Shown in pieces: positions 43,275-53,510 of a stretch of DNA of 64,000 bases. Numbering within the stretch: the stretch's first letter is position 1; each line of letters opens with the position of its first letter. The notes below the pieces were generated by a model, which saw only the letters and a program-made list of their open reading frames with translations, was not told the DNA's origin and ran no database searches. Origin of the DNA: an uncultured Clostridia bacterium. GTDB lineage: Bacteria > Bacillota > Clostridia > Saccharofermentanales > DTU023. The stretch lies in contig CAKZWV010000038.1 of NCBI GenBank assembly GCA_937922005.1, positions 1 to 64,000 on the forward strand, given 5' to 3'. The translations under genes were made by a program, and so were the position numbers.

Positions 43275-43363
43275 TATTCGTAGAAGAGTGTTTTCTTACG
43301 TACCTGTATCAAAGCTATGAAAAACCCCTTTTGGCTCGCAGCTAGCTCCTAGGGCATTTCCTT

Positions 43364-43398
43364 GCAAAAAAAGCAGGACCTGAATCCAGATCCTGCTT
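43364..43398 (-). terminator. Intrinsic terminator of groES-groEL
   Basis: AAGCAGGA pairs with TCCTGCTT around a 12 nt loop and is followed by TTTTTTT on the minus strand. Confidence 0.88.
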
Positions 43399-43490
43399 AC
43401 GGCCATCCGGCCCATTGTCTATGCACATGCTTGCGGCTCTATTAGCCTAGGGTCTATGCACTTACTTGCGGTCATTCGGCCAATTGATGT
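43399..43490. repeat. Imperfect direct repeat between the groEL stop and its terminator
   Basis: GTCTATGCAC(A/T)T(G/A)CTTGCGG occurs twice (around 43417 and 43450), flanked by CGGCCATCCGGCCCATTG and CGGTCATTCGGCCAATTG. The two halves are about 66 bp apart, so the gap looks like a degraded tandem duplication. Confidence 0.6.
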
Positions 43491-43507
43491 TATCTCACTT
43501 CTTGCCT

Positions 43508-45175
<1,668 letters not shown>

Positions 45176-45457
45176 TTACTGGACCTTGGCCAAAATTTCG
45201 CTCTGGCGAGCCAGCAAATACTCTTCTCCGTCGACCTTGATTTCGGTCCCTGCGTATTTGCTCACAATAACCCGATCGCCTTTCACAATCTCCATTTTGA
45301 TCTCTTTTCCGTCGACCATGCCACCTGGTCCGACAGCGATCACTTCTGCGATCTGGGGTTTTTCTTGGGCAGAGCCGGGCAAAATAATCCCATTCTTGGT
45401 CTCCTCTGCCTTCTCCATCTTGACCAAAACGCGATCTCCTAAAGGTTGAATATTCAT
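45176..45457 (-). CDS. groES: Co-chaperonin GroES (10 kDa)
   Basis: 93 residues that cap GroEL. Family segments are IQPLGDRVLVKMEKAEETKN, the mobile loop around GIILPGSAQEKPQ, AVGPG and the conserved KGDRVIVSKYAGTEIKVDG. The start has a GGGAGGA Shine-Dalgarno. First gene of the operon behind CIRCE. Confidence 0.98.
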   Translation of the reverse strand: MNIQPLGDRVLVKMEKAEETKNGIILPGSAQEKPQIAEVIAVGPGGMVDGKEIKMEIVKGDRVIVSKYAGTEIKVDGEEYLLARQSEILAKVQ

Positions 45458-45560
45458 TACATGTCCTCCCTTGATTCTTACTCGTATTTTCTCTATCTAT
45501 ATCTTTGTCCCCATCAGGGAACCAAGTTCTCGTTGGATATAGGGGCTGAACTAGAAGAGT

Positions 45561-45587
45561 TTAGCACTCCTCAGTTCCGAGTGCCAA
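45561..45587 (-). promoter_or_regulatory. CIRCE operator (HrcA binding site)
   Basis: TTAGCACTC-N9-GAGTGCCAA matches the CIRCE consensus TTAGCACTC-N9-GAGTGCTAA with one mismatch. It sits at the predicted transcription start just downstream of the -10, so HrcA would block groESL expression without heat stress. Confidence 0.93.
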
Positions 45588-45591
45588 GAGC

Positions 45592-45620
45592 ATGATAGCC
45601 TATTCCCCAGGTCTTGTCAA
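45592..45620 (-). promoter_or_regulatory. Promoter of groES-groEL
   Basis: TTGACA (45615-45620), 17 bp, TATCAT (45592-45597) on the minus strand, directly before CIRCE. Confidence 0.82.
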
Positions 45621-45654
45621 GGCTTTTTTTAACTTTTTAAAAATAAGACAAAAT

Positions 45655-45687
45655 ACCAAGAAATAAGGAGAATTTACCTTTTTCTCC
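45655..45687 (-). terminator. Probable terminator after the CvpA-like gene
   Basis: GGAGAA-AAAGGTAAA-TTCTCC followed by TTATTTCTTGG on the minus strand. The stem is short, so confidence is moderate. Confidence 0.5.
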
Positions 45688-45689
45688 AG

Positions 45690-45700
45690 CAAATACTCCC
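45690..45700 (-). repeat. Copy of the recurrent GGARTATTTG word after the CvpA-like gene
   Basis: GGGAGTATTTG on the minus strand, five bases past the stop codon of the CvpA-like gene. Confidence 0.6.
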
Positions 45701-45704
45701 GCCC

Positions 45705-46298
45705 CTATAGGAAGAATCCTAAAAACTTTACAATCATCTGGTCAAGCCAGGGGGCCTTCAAAAAGCCTTCCAATAAGAAAGAATTCTGAAGGAGGGCAGA
45801 AACTTTGGGGAAGACCATCCCCAAGGCCACCAGGGCAATGAGAATAAAAAAAGTGCAGAGGGCCACCCGGCAGCAGGCCAGGCCCATGCCAAGCAGGGAG
45901 TCCATGAGGGGGCGGTCAGCCACCGCTAAGCGGTGGAGGCAGAGCTGATAGAGGATGCTCAAGGCGTTCAGCAAGAGAAACAGAAGGAGAAAGCTCGCCA
46001 GGGCTGCCAGAGCCTGGAGAGCTTGGGCGGCGAGGCCTCGGAATATTTGGTCAGTTAAAATAGGCAGACCAAACTGCTCCTGGACCTGGGATTTAGCAAA
46101 GGCCTCCAGGTGAGTGACAAGGCCCTTGGCCTCGAAGAGATGGAATATGTGTCCGCGAAAGACAGGATAAAGTAAAAAGGCGCAGCAGGTAGACGCCACG
46201 GGCCCTATCAGGGAAGTCAGTTCATAGAGGGCCCCCCGCTGGTAGGCCCTAGCCAAAATCAGGGTAAAGCAAAAGGTAAAAATACAGTCAACCAACAT
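45705..46298 (-). CDS. CvpA-family membrane protein
   Basis: 197 residues with four or more hydrophobic helices: ILARAYQRGALYELTSLIGP near the start, ALAALASFLLLFLLLNALSI, and CCRVALCTFFILIALVALGM. The helix layout and the DSLLGMGLACCRV-type segment fit the CvpA/colicin V production family, whose role in Firmicutes is unclear but often envelope-related. It is the last gene of a three-gene group with the LCP-like and 1402-residue genes. Confidence 0.65.
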   Translation of the reverse strand: MLVDCIFTFCFTLILARAYQRGALYELTSLIGPVASTCCAFLLYPVFRGHIFHLFEAKGLVTHLEAFAKSQVQEQFGLPILTDQIFRGLAAQALQALAALASFLLLFLLLNALSILYQLCLHRLAVADRPLMDSLLGMGLACCRVALCTFFILIALVALGMVFPKVSALLQNSFLLEGFLKAPWLDQMIVKFLGFFL

Positions 46299-46333
46299 CG
46301 GGGATGTTCCTTTCCAAAAAGACTCCCAAGGCC

Positions 46334-47563
46334 CTACTTCTGGGGCTTCTCAGGGGGGACCAGATCTGGCAAGGGCTCAGGCCTTGTCTCCGGAGCGACA
46401 GGGGCCCCAGGAATTTCGGGACCTGGCAGAAAAACATAGGTCTTGCCATAGAGGAAGTTCTGGATGGCGGGAACCATGGCTGCAAAATTACAGCGGAGGG
46501 GGGCTGGGTCGCCAGGCTGGAGGGCCGCATAGCCATCTAAGGGAAGGGCCATTTGTCCAATTTCCTTGTCCAAGGCAGGAAGGACCGTAGCGAGGAGGGT
46601 CATAAAGTCATTGGGATCAAAGTTAATCTGAAATAAATCGAGCAAGGGCTCCACTAATTCCAAACGGCTTGCATTGTCTAGGTCCAAAAGCCGGTAGAGG
46701 ACGGCCTGCATGACCAGGCGCTGCCGGGCCATGTGGGCATCTTGGGACCCCAAGCTCCCTAGGGGATCTAGATTATCACGAACGTAAGCGCCCACTTGAC
46801 GGCCTTGAAGACTCTGGAGGCCAGCCTGGGCAAGGGGGGGCGTCTGGTTGGTCTTGGCCAGAGTCTGATTGGTTTCCAATATCAAGCGGTTGACCGTGCC
46901 CAGGGCTCCTGGCTCTATGTCAAGGTCAATACCCCCTAAAAGATCAATAAGCTCCTCCAGATCTCGAACCGTCAGCGTCCCTAATTTCATGAGGTCCATG
47001 GACAGGTAGTCTCCCAGTAGGCCCAAAACCTCCGCTGAGCTCAACTTGTCCGAAAGCTCGCCGAGCGGGACTAAGGTCTCCGATTTGGGCAAGAATACGG
47101 CCATTTCCGGAGAAAGCGAAATCATTTTCACCGTCCCCTGGGCCTGGTTAATCGAAAGCAACAAATAGGCCAAGGCTGGACCCCGGTCTACCTTTTCCTC
47201 TAAGCTATTGTATAGGATCAGCAAAACTGAGGTAATCTGCTTTTCATAAAGGGGGGTCGCCTCGGACCGATATTGACGGCCCCGGTCCCCCTCCTGAGAG
47301 GATTCTCCTAACTGGACTGGCGTCCCCTTCTCCTCTGAACCTAGGTCTCCCATCACGGGTTGAACCTGGTCTCTCCCTGGAGCACTGGGATCCAAGTGTC
47401 CCCGCTCCCCAGATTCAACCAAGTCCTTAAGATGGGAACTGGCCCACAAGGTCATGATAGAAACTAAGACCAGGACGAAGAAGGAGGCTGCCACCCAAGG
47501 TCTTTCCCAGAAAGTAGCTCCGTTTTCTTTAGCAAATAAAAGATTGTATAGATCCTCAAACAT
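46334..47563 (-). CDS. Divergent LytR-CpsA-Psr (LCP) family protein
   Basis: 409 residues with an N-terminal transmembrane helix (about residues 25-42, WVAASFFVLVLVSIMTLWAS), a charged linker, and an LCP-like domain: ITSVLLILYNSLE, LAYLLLSINQAQGTVKMISL, LEELIDLLGGIDLDIEPG, GLQSLQGRQVGAYVRDNLD and HMARQRLVMQAVLYRLL. LCP enzymes transfer glycopolymers to peptidoglycan. The canonical SDTM and IPRDT motifs are not conserved (RGPALA and LSPEM here), so the usual Arg/Asp active-site residues are partly missing. Start at 47561-47563 has GAGG six bases away. A Pro-rich C-terminal tail follows. Confidence 0.7.
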   Translation of the reverse strand: MFEDLYNLLFAKENGATFWERPWVAASFFVLVLVSIMTLWASSHLKDLVESGERGHLDPSAPGRDQVQPVMGDLGSEEKGTPVQLGESSQEGDRGRQYRSEATPLYEKQITSVLLILYNSLEEKVDRGPALAYLLLSINQAQGTVKMISLSPEMAVFLPKSETLVPLGELSDKLSSAEVLGLLGDYLSMDLMKLGTLTVRDLEELIDLLGGIDLDIEPGALGTVNRLILETNQTLAKTNQTPPLAQAGLQSLQGRQVGAYVRDNLDPLGSLGSQDAHMARQRLVMQAVLYRLLDLDNASRLELVEPLLDLFQINFDPNDFMTLLATVLPALDKEIGQMALPLDGYAALQPGDPAPLRCNFAAMVPAIQNFLYGKTYVFLPGPEIPGAPVAPETRPEPLPDLVPPEKPQK

Positions 47564-47600
47564 GAAAAACCTCGAAGCTGAGAGACGCTCAACCATCTAA

Positions 47601-47685
47601 AACTTCGAACATCAAAGAGCCTAGACCATCCAAAGCGTCGAGTTCAAAGAAGCTTGAAATCAAAAAAACTCGAAATCAAAGAGCC
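47601..47685. repeat. Degenerate ~18 bp tandem repeats upstream of the LCP-like gene
   Basis: Four related units resemble CTCGAAATCAAAGAGCC (for example CTTCGAACATCAAAGAGCC and ACTCGAAATCAAAGAGCC). They fill the gap between the terminator of the 1402-residue gene and the LCP-like gene. Confidence 0.55.
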
Positions 47686-47700
47686 GTGACTTGTTTGGGG

Positions 47701-47742
47701 GAAAAAGAGCCCCCTTGTGGGGAATTCGTCACAAAGGGGCTC
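47701..47742 (-). terminator. Intrinsic terminator of the 1402-residue protein gene
   Basis: GAGCCCC-TTTGTG pairs with CACAAGGGGGCTC across a short loop, followed by TTTTT on the minus strand. Confidence 0.85.
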
Positions 47743-47770
47743 ACTAAAAGCTAAGCTTTCCTCCCGTTCC

Positions 47771-50700
47771 TTAGCGGAAACTTGCCAAAGAACCGTCCAA
47801 GATTCTTTGATAGGCATCTGTATGGATCGACTTAATCGCCTTATCCATAATTGGCCGGATAATGGGCTGGAATCTCAACATATCGCTGGCTCCCGTTCCC
47901 ATAAAGTCAATTTCGCCGTCGTTGACCAAACTGGCCAAATTGCGCTTTCGTCCAAAGCCGGATTCATTAAAGGCGCTGATATCCATGGCAAAACGACAAC
48001 CCAAACTCCGCAGCACCGTCCGGGTTTCCTTGCGTTTTAATAATTCCGTATCTTGCATGTGCATGAGGACTGGGGTGACTTGATACTTGGTACGGAGAGC
48101 CGCTAGGAGCTGGATGTGATAGTCCTCCAGATGGCCATCCTTGCCGAGGGTCACCGCCATGTACATCTTGTTTCCCATAGATAGGACCTGAAGGTTGGGC
48201 AAATCAGTGAGTCCTTCTCTTAAGACCATTTCCGCCCCCAACAAATAATCCATGCCCCTTTCGTCTAAAAGTTCCTTAATCCCATCAAAAGCATCTTGCC
48301 TCCGATCCAGGAACTGACCCAGATTCATGGTTAGTGGATCGAAAGTGGGGCAAATCCACAGAGCCTGGCAGCCCTGAAGTTTCAAGAGGTCAAGCATAGC
48401 TGCCGTTCCCCGGGCATCCACAGGGCTAAAAGCTCCCATATTAGGTAGGATATTAATCAGACAATCGACAAACTGATAGGTGACAGGTGTCTTCTGAGCC
48501 TTGAGCTGTTCCATGAAGTTCCAGCTAATATTGTCATCAGCCGGCATTGGAGCTGGAGCTAGTCTGGCCTTTGGATCTTCCTGAGCTGATGTTTCAGTAT
48601 TCTCTGAGGAGACTTCCTCATTGACGTCCTTGGGGGCATTCTGAAAGCTTGCCTCGGGAGCTTCCCGGTCACTTGCCTTATCGTCTGCATGATCTTGCTT
48701 CGCAGGGGCTGGAATTTCAGGAGCTAGCTTGGAAACAGGGTCTTTCATCTCCAGTTCCTGACTTTCCGGGGCAGGAGCCTTAGAAACAGGTACATCCATA
48801 ACTGCTGTCTCTAAAATAGTTTTTTCTGGAATTGGTGTTGGCGGGATCAAAGGGGATGGAGCTGGAGCCTTGGATGCTTTAGGGACTGGAGGTCTTGTCA
48901 CAGCCACACTCTGCAGCCAGGGGGCCCCTGGGAACGCCTGAGCCTTCTTTTCTTGTTCAGGCCCCTCTTCCTCCGTGCGTACTTCCGCTGAGGCCGACTT
49001 ATGATGCTCCTCAGTAAAATCTTCTGCCAAGAGGCTTTGCTGCTCCTTTTTAAACTCTTCCCCTAAGCCAAAGGGCTTTTTGGTAGGAGTGGCTAAGTCT
49101 GAAAGAGCGGCTTGCTTTTCTGCCAAGGGCGGCATTACCGGTCCCGCAGGAGCTAAGCCACTTGGGATAGCAGGTGTAGAAGAAGCCGACCTAGGCATTG
49201 AAGCAGGGTTGGGGAATGAAGTAGGTATGGCAGAAGAAGTAAGCCCACTCGAAGGAATTTTGGACCAGTATGACATGGAGTCAGCTTTACTAGATGCTAG
49301 CGTGGCAGGAGATTCGGAAGGCGTTTCTTCTTTAGCTGCCTGTCCTGCTTTGCTCATCTGGTCAGCTTGATTATCCTGCTTATCCTGTTCCTCTTTAGCA
49401 GCTTTATCAATATCGAAGGCCTGTTCTTGTTTGACAACTTTCTCCTCGTGTTTGTTCTTGCCAAGGGAGAATTTACCTTTCAGACCAAAGAAGCCTTTAT
49501 CCGCTTCTTTCTTGGGCTCTGAACTGGGCTCGTTCTCCAGGTCGGTCTGGACCTCGGCCGGAGCAGGCTCTTTTTGGTCCATGAAGAAGGGCTTGGGCAC
49601 TTCTTTTTCTGGAGCTTGCGATGCCACGGCCTCGTCTTTGCTAGCTTCTGACTCTTTCGAAGTCGCTTTCTTGCCTTCTTTCTTGCCAAAGCCCAAGAGG
49701 GCAGCCAAGGACTTCGCCTCATGGCTGGGAGACGGGCTCAGATCTTGATCTTTCTCTGCTAGGGTCCCTTCCTGGGCAGGTAGGGCCTTGTCGGCTGGGA
49801 CACCGGCAGGGGCCTGCTCAGCTTTGTCGGCAGAGCCAAAACCTGTCTTAGCTACGGGTGCAGGGGCTGAGCTGGAAGCTACAGGCTCCTCATCCTCCTG
49901 ACGCTTAGACCCAAAGTGGGGCAGTGAAAACTTTGACTTAGCCTTAGGCTCTTCTTTGGCCCCTGGGCTGGACGCCGCAGGGGCTTGACCAGCCTTGCCG
50001 TGATCTTGTGGCACTGGGGTGCTCATAGGACCTTGACGGACCGTCCGCCCCTGGTCTCGAGCGGCCTGGACCCAGGGGGCGACCCAGTCTTGTGTATTCT
50101 TATTGGCTACCTCATCGCCACTGACATCAATTGCTTGCCGGGCATTATAGTAGTCAGTATGTTTACGGAGGCTAAAGGCACTGCTATCTAGGGAAACTCC
50201 CATGGCCTCTAGCTTATCCAGGGCCTCAAAAGGATCTCGCTTGCCTCCCTCACTCGTCGTGGTTGCCTCATTGATCTGGTCCACGATATCCAAGGGATCC
50301 ATATGTTTGCGAACGGGTTTATTATCTTCATCATGGGCAACAGCCTTGTCAGCAGAGGTCGGAGTCTTCTTACTGGCAGGATGTTCTCCAGCCTTGTCGG
50401 TTTTTAGAGGAGCCGTCGACTCTCCCCAGGGCTCAGATGCCTTTTCAGGGGCCACAGGAGAAACCGGGGCCACAGGAGATACCGGGGCCACAGGAGACAT
50501 AGGAGACAAAGATTCAACAGAAGATACGGGAGGAACAGGAGAAACTGCGGCTGTCGGAGCCTCTCCCGGCCCAGAATACGCTAAGTCAGAGCTTTGAGTC
50601 GGCAAGGCCTCGGAAGACTTTCTCTCATCCTTGGATACTGTCTCGCTTGGAGCGAAGGGTGCTACAGAAGAAGGACTGGAATGAACAGAAGTCGGTGTAG

Positions 50701-51979
50701 AACTCATTGACGAGGGAGCAAGGTCGGGATCCGTTAGCGAAGGCGAGGCCTGATGTTCCAGCTGTTCTAGGGCATTGGCTGCTGCCCGATCCGCCTTTTC
50801 GCTCGGCAGGGTAGGCAGGGACTCAAAGGCTAAGCCTTGTCTATTCTTTGTGAAGTTTTCCTCAGTCTCCTGGGAAGGGACCTCTAGATTGTTGTTGAAA
50901 AAGCGTTCACGGTTGAGGCGGTCTAACTCCTCCGCCCGGAGTATAGCCTGTTGACGCTCTCTTTGCTTGCGCTGGAGCTCCTGACGGCGAGTCATTTCTT
51001 CAGCTTCAACCGTCTCCTCCCGAGCTTTCATTTTTTGCATCATGGCCAGGTCAGTCTTGCGTTTTTCTTCTAGAAGCTTCCTGCTCCGCTCTTCTAACTC
51101 AGGATTGGAGGCAACCCGATCCGCAGCTGCCTCTAAGGAAGCTTTGCTCTGCAGGGCGGCCTCCTGGATGTCTGCCAGATCACTATGGACGCTCTTGGGA
51201 CGAGGAACAAGGCTGGCCGCAGGGGCCTTGACGGACACGGGGCTCAGGCCCGCTTTGCCTGGCCAGGTTGAACTCAGAGGATGACCCTGCTCGTGGTCTT
51301 CTGGTTCTTCCGAAGGCGAAGCAAAATCTGGGACGATCTTCTTGCCCCAGGCAGGGGTGGAAGCCAGCTCTTTTTGATATTCCCGGGCTCGATTCACAAC
51401 CTTACTGTCAAGGCTAGATTGAGAAGAGCTATCCGGGGCTTCCCCCTGATCAAAGAAAGCCTGCTGCGAATTTGGGAAGGCTGCTTCCTGAAAGACACCC
51501 TCCGATGGAATGGAGCGGGACGTCAGAGAGTCCGTCAGCCCGGTCATAGGCAAGTCTGCCGTCGCTATGTCAGGGAGGTCTCCCTCATCATCCAGTCCCT
51601 CCGAGGGGACCGAACTAGGATGGTGGCCAAAGAAAGAATTGGATTGAGACAGATGCTGAAAGGCCTCATTTTCCGATTTCGTGGCAGACTGAAAATTGCC
51701 AGAGGCGAAGGCCTTCTTGCTTTTGAAGGGCTCAGGGCTCGAGGGATCCTGGCCCGGTCCTACAGGGTCAAAAAAGCTCTTTTGATTGGCATAATTCGCC
51801 TCGCTCGGTTCAGCCTGGTCCGGTAGCTCATCTCCTGCTTGGGGCTCTGCTCCGTACGGGGGCACGGGGCCAGAGGACATGTCACGAAAAAGCGAGGTTT
51901 TAGGGGACGTTTGGGGCTGAAAAAATGGTGATTCTGACATACTAGCATCATCATGTAAATTCGGATCAATATTTTGCAT
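47771..51979 (-). CDS. 1402-residue low-complexity protein with degenerate CpsB-like PHP domain
   Basis: Residues 1-1140 are acidic, Ser/Pro/Ala/Lys-rich and largely disordered. They include a likely coiled coil (about 265-362, with RRQELQRKQRERQQ), PVAPVSP repeats near 490-520 and at least seven short FF motifs (SPFFQP, KSFFDP, NSFFGH, QAFFDQ, ERFFNN, KPFFMD, KGFFGL). The last 250 residues align with CpsB/YwqE tyrosine phosphatases: FVDCLINILP for FVDIHSHILP, ICPTF for xTPH, GAEM retained, VTPVLMHMQ with one His kept, and GASDML for ASDMH. Most metal-binding His residues are lost, so phosphatase activity is unlikely. No signal peptide or membrane helix is visible. The frame is continuous over 4.2 kb and ends at a strong terminator. 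Confidence 0.8.
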   Translation of the reverse strand: MQNIDPNLHDDASMSESPFFQPQTSPKTSLFRDMSSGPVPPYGAEPQAGDELPDQAEPSEANYANQKSFFDPVGPGQDPSSPEPFKSKKAFASGNFQSATKSENEAFQHLSQSNSFFGHHPSSVPSEGLDDEGDLPDIATADLPMTGLTDSLTSRSIPSEGVFQEAAFPNSQQAFFDQGEAPDSSSQSSLDSKVVNRAREYQKELASTPAWGKKIVPDFASPSEEPEDHEQGHPLSSTWPGKAGLSPVSVKAPAASLVPRPKSVHSDLADIQEAALQSKASLEAAADRVASNPELEERSRKLLEEKRKTDLAMMQKMKAREETVEAEEMTRRQELQRKQRERQQAILRAEELDRLNRERFFNNNLEVPSQETEENFTKNRQGLAFESLPTLPSEKADRAAANALEQLEHQASPSLTDPDLAPSSMSSTPTSVHSSPSSVAPFAPSETVSKDERKSSEALPTQSSDLAYSGPGEAPTAAVSPVPPVSSVESLSPMSPVAPVSPVAPVSPVAPEKASEPWGESTAPLKTDKAGEHPASKKTPTSADKAVAHDEDNKPVRKHMDPLDIVDQINEATTTSEGGKRDPFEALDKLEAMGVSLDSSAFSLRKHTDYYNARQAIDVSGDEVANKNTQDWVAPWVQAARDQGRTVRQGPMSTPVPQDHGKAGQAPAASSPGAKEEPKAKSKFSLPHFGSKRQEDEEPVASSSAPAPVAKTGFGSADKAEQAPAGVPADKALPAQEGTLAEKDQDLSPSPSHEAKSLAALLGFGKKEGKKATSKESEASKDEAVASQAPEKEVPKPFFMDQKEPAPAEVQTDLENEPSSEPKKEADKGFFGLKGKFSLGKNKHEEKVVKQEQAFDIDKAAKEEQDKQDNQADQMSKAGQAAKEETPSESPATLASSKADSMSYWSKIPSSGLTSSAIPTSFPNPASMPRSASSTPAIPSGLAPAGPVMPPLAEKQAALSDLATPTKKPFGLGEEFKKEQQSLLAEDFTEEHHKSASAEVRTEEEGPEQEKKAQAFPGAPWLQSVAVTRPPVPKASKAPAPSPLIPPTPIPEKTILETAVMDVPVSKAPAPESQELEMKDPVSKLAPEIPAPAKQDHADDKASDREAPEASFQNAPKDVNEEVSSENTETSAQEDPKARLAPAPMPADDNISWNFMEQLKAQKTPVTYQFVDCLINILPNMGAFSPVDARGTAAMLDLLKLQGCQALWICPTFDPLTMNLGQFLDRRQDAFDGIKELLDERGMDYLLGAEMVLREGLTDLPNLQVLSMGNKMYMAVTLGKDGHLEDYHIQLLAALRTKYQVTPVLMHMQDTELLKRKETRTVLRSLGCRFAMDISAFNESGFGRKRNLASLVNDGEIDFMGTGASDMLRFQPIIRPIMDKAIKSIHTDAYQRILDGSLASFR

Positions 51980-52248
51980 GGCGGACCTTTCTCTCTTTCA
52001 AGCTAACTTATTCGCTAAGCCGCTGGTAAAACCCTCCTATTCCCGGTATAGGCGGGCCAGAACCCAAAAACGCAGGCACACCAGAAAGCACGCTAGGACC
52101 GGGCCGGGGCCAACCGACTCAGTCTGCCTCTGGTAGGGACATGCCCTTCTAACGAAGGCTGGGGTCTGCAGGAGTCCAAGGGGCAAAAACAAATGTTTGG
52201 CAAACTTCCAGGAATTGGACCTACCTGTCTATGACATGGATTGCAGTA

Positions 52249-52257
52249 AGTATACCA
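52249..52257 (-). promoter_or_regulatory. Possible extended -10 for the 1402-residue protein gene
   Basis: TGG-TATACT on the minus strand, without a good -35. The 318 bp gap (51980-52297) contains no gene; if this is the start, the transcript has a leader of about 260 nt that folds into several GC-rich hairpins but matches no riboswitch I recognise. Confidence 0.35.
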
Positions 52258-52297
52258 TTTTTCGCCTCTTTTTGCTATGAAAAAACCCTTGCCCGAC

Positions 52298-53308
52298 CTA
52301 CTGCCCTCGTTTTCTCCTTTCATCAACATAGTGGATGCAGGAAGCGCAGATGTCATCAATGGTCCGGCTACTCTCCCAGCCCAGGACCTCTTTGGCCTTT
52401 TTTACATCGGCATAGTAGATGGCCAAGTCGCCTGGCCGCCTGGGCCCGATACGATATGGAATAGGGACCCCAGCTGCCTGGGAAAAGGCTTGGATGATTT
52501 GTAGGACGGAAGTTCCGTGACCAGTCCCCAGGTTGATCGCCTCGACCCCCGGATGGTGGAAGGCATAGTCCAGGGCTGCCACGTGCCCCTCTGCCAAGTC
52601 GCAAACATGAACATAGTCCCGGACCCCAGTGCCATCGACCGTATCGTAGTCATCCCCAAAAACTTGTAGTTCAGGGAGTTTTTTACCATAAACCTGGCAG
52701 AGATAGGGCAAAAGATTATTGGGAATCCCCTGGGGATCTTCTCCAATCAAGCCTGACGGGTGGGCCCCTCCCGGATTAAAATACCGCAAATTCACTCCCG
52801 CAAAACCGGGCTTTGTCTTAGCAAAATCACAAATAATCTGTTCCAGCATCCCCTTGCTTTGTCCATATGGGTTATAGGGCGCCACCGGAATTCCCTCATC
52901 TAGGACTGGCCCCTGGTCCCGACGGTAGACCGTGGCCGACGAAGAAAAGATCAGGATCTGACAGGCATGGCGATCCATGGCCTGAAGAAGGCGGATCCCC
53001 GATAAAAGATTATTTTCATAGTATTTCAGGGGGTTTTCCACCGACTCGCCCACCGCCTTATAGCCTGCGAAATGCACCACCGCATCGGGCTTTTCTCTGC
53101 GAAAAAGAGCATCTACGGCTTCTTGGCAGCGAAAATCCACCTCCCAAAAATTCATTTTTTTCCCCAGGAGCTCCTCCAGGGCAGACAAAGCTTGGGGTTG
53201 GCTATTGGCAAAATTATCCGCCAAAACGAGGTCGTATCCTGCTTCTGCCAGGGCTACCGCCGTATGACTGCCCAGGTAGCCTGTTCCCCCTGTCAATAAA
53301 ACTTTCAT
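52298..53308 (-). CDS. galE: UDP-glucose 4-epimerase
   Basis: SDR-type epimerase interconverting UDP-glucose and UDP-galactose. The NAD motif LLTGGTGYLGSHTAVALAE is at the N-terminus, IFSSSATVY supplies the Ser/Thr, YNPYGQSKGMLEQII the Tyr-x-x-x-Lys, and LRYFNPGGAHPSG the substrate loop. 336 residues, normal. The ATG at 53306-53308 has GGAGAAGG; six codons upstream in frame are not needed. It would supply the Leloir pathway with galK. Confidence 0.95.
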   Translation of the reverse strand: MKVLLTGGTGYLGSHTAVALAEAGYDLVLADNFANSQPQALSALEELLGKKMNFWEVDFRCQEAVDALFRREKPDAVVHFAGYKAVGESVENPLKYYENNLLSGIRLLQAMDRHACQILIFSSSATVYRRDQGPVLDEGIPVAPYNPYGQSKGMLEQIICDFAKTKPGFAGVNLRYFNPGGAHPSGLIGEDPQGIPNNLLPYLCQVYGKKLPELQVFGDDYDTVDGTGVRDYVHVCDLAEGHVAALDYAFHHPGVEAINLGTGHGTSVLQIIQAFSQAAGVPIPYRIGPRRPGDLAIYYADVKKAKEVLGWESSRTIDDICASCIHYVDERRKRGQ

Positions 53309-53361
53309 ATCCTTCTCCTTCCCCAATATTCCTGCAAGTATGCTCTTTTCAATCGCAAACT

Positions 53362-53410
53362 TTCCTCAACTGGGTCTTTTTCCTCAACTAGATCTTTTCC
53401 TCAACAAATA
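53362..53410. repeat. Three ~17 bp repeats upstream of galE
   Basis: TTTCCTCAACTGGGTCTTT, TTCCTCAACTAGATCTTT and TTCCTCAACAAATATTC lie in tandem in the galE/DUF4364 divergent gap. The last unit merges with a variant (GAGAATATTTGTTG on the minus strand) of the recurrent word. Confidence 0.65.
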
Positions 53411-53423
53411 TTCTCGCTGGCAA

Positions 53424-53452
53424 TTGTCTCCCCCCGATTTTTCGTCTAGAAT
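53424..53452 (+). promoter_or_regulatory. Promoter of the DUF4364-like gene
   Basis: TTGTCT (53424-53429), 17 bp, TAGAAT (53447-53452) on the plus strand. The predicted leader is about 70 nt. Confidence 0.6.
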
Positions 53453-53463
53453 GGGGCCTAGAC

Positions 53464-53487
53464 GCCCAACTATGGTGGGCATTTTTT
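53464..53487 (+). terminator. Leader terminator 1 of the DUF4364-like gene
   Basis: GCCCAAC-TAT-GGTGGGC type hairpin followed by ATTTTTT, located between promoter and start codon. Confidence 0.7.
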
Positions 53488-53510
53488 ACCGTCCCTTCGA
53501 CGGTGTTTTT
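53488..53510 (+). terminator. Leader terminator 2 of the DUF4364-like gene
   Basis: ACCGTC-CCTTC-GACGGT followed by GTTTTT, immediately after the first hairpin and 18 bp before the start codon. No plus-strand gene precedes it, so the two hairpins appear to be attenuators. Confidence 0.7.

Noticed and set aside
43051..43320. 89-residue plus-strand frame opposite the small membrane gene
   Set aside because: It covers the minus-strand promoter and leader and has no Shine-Dalgarno.
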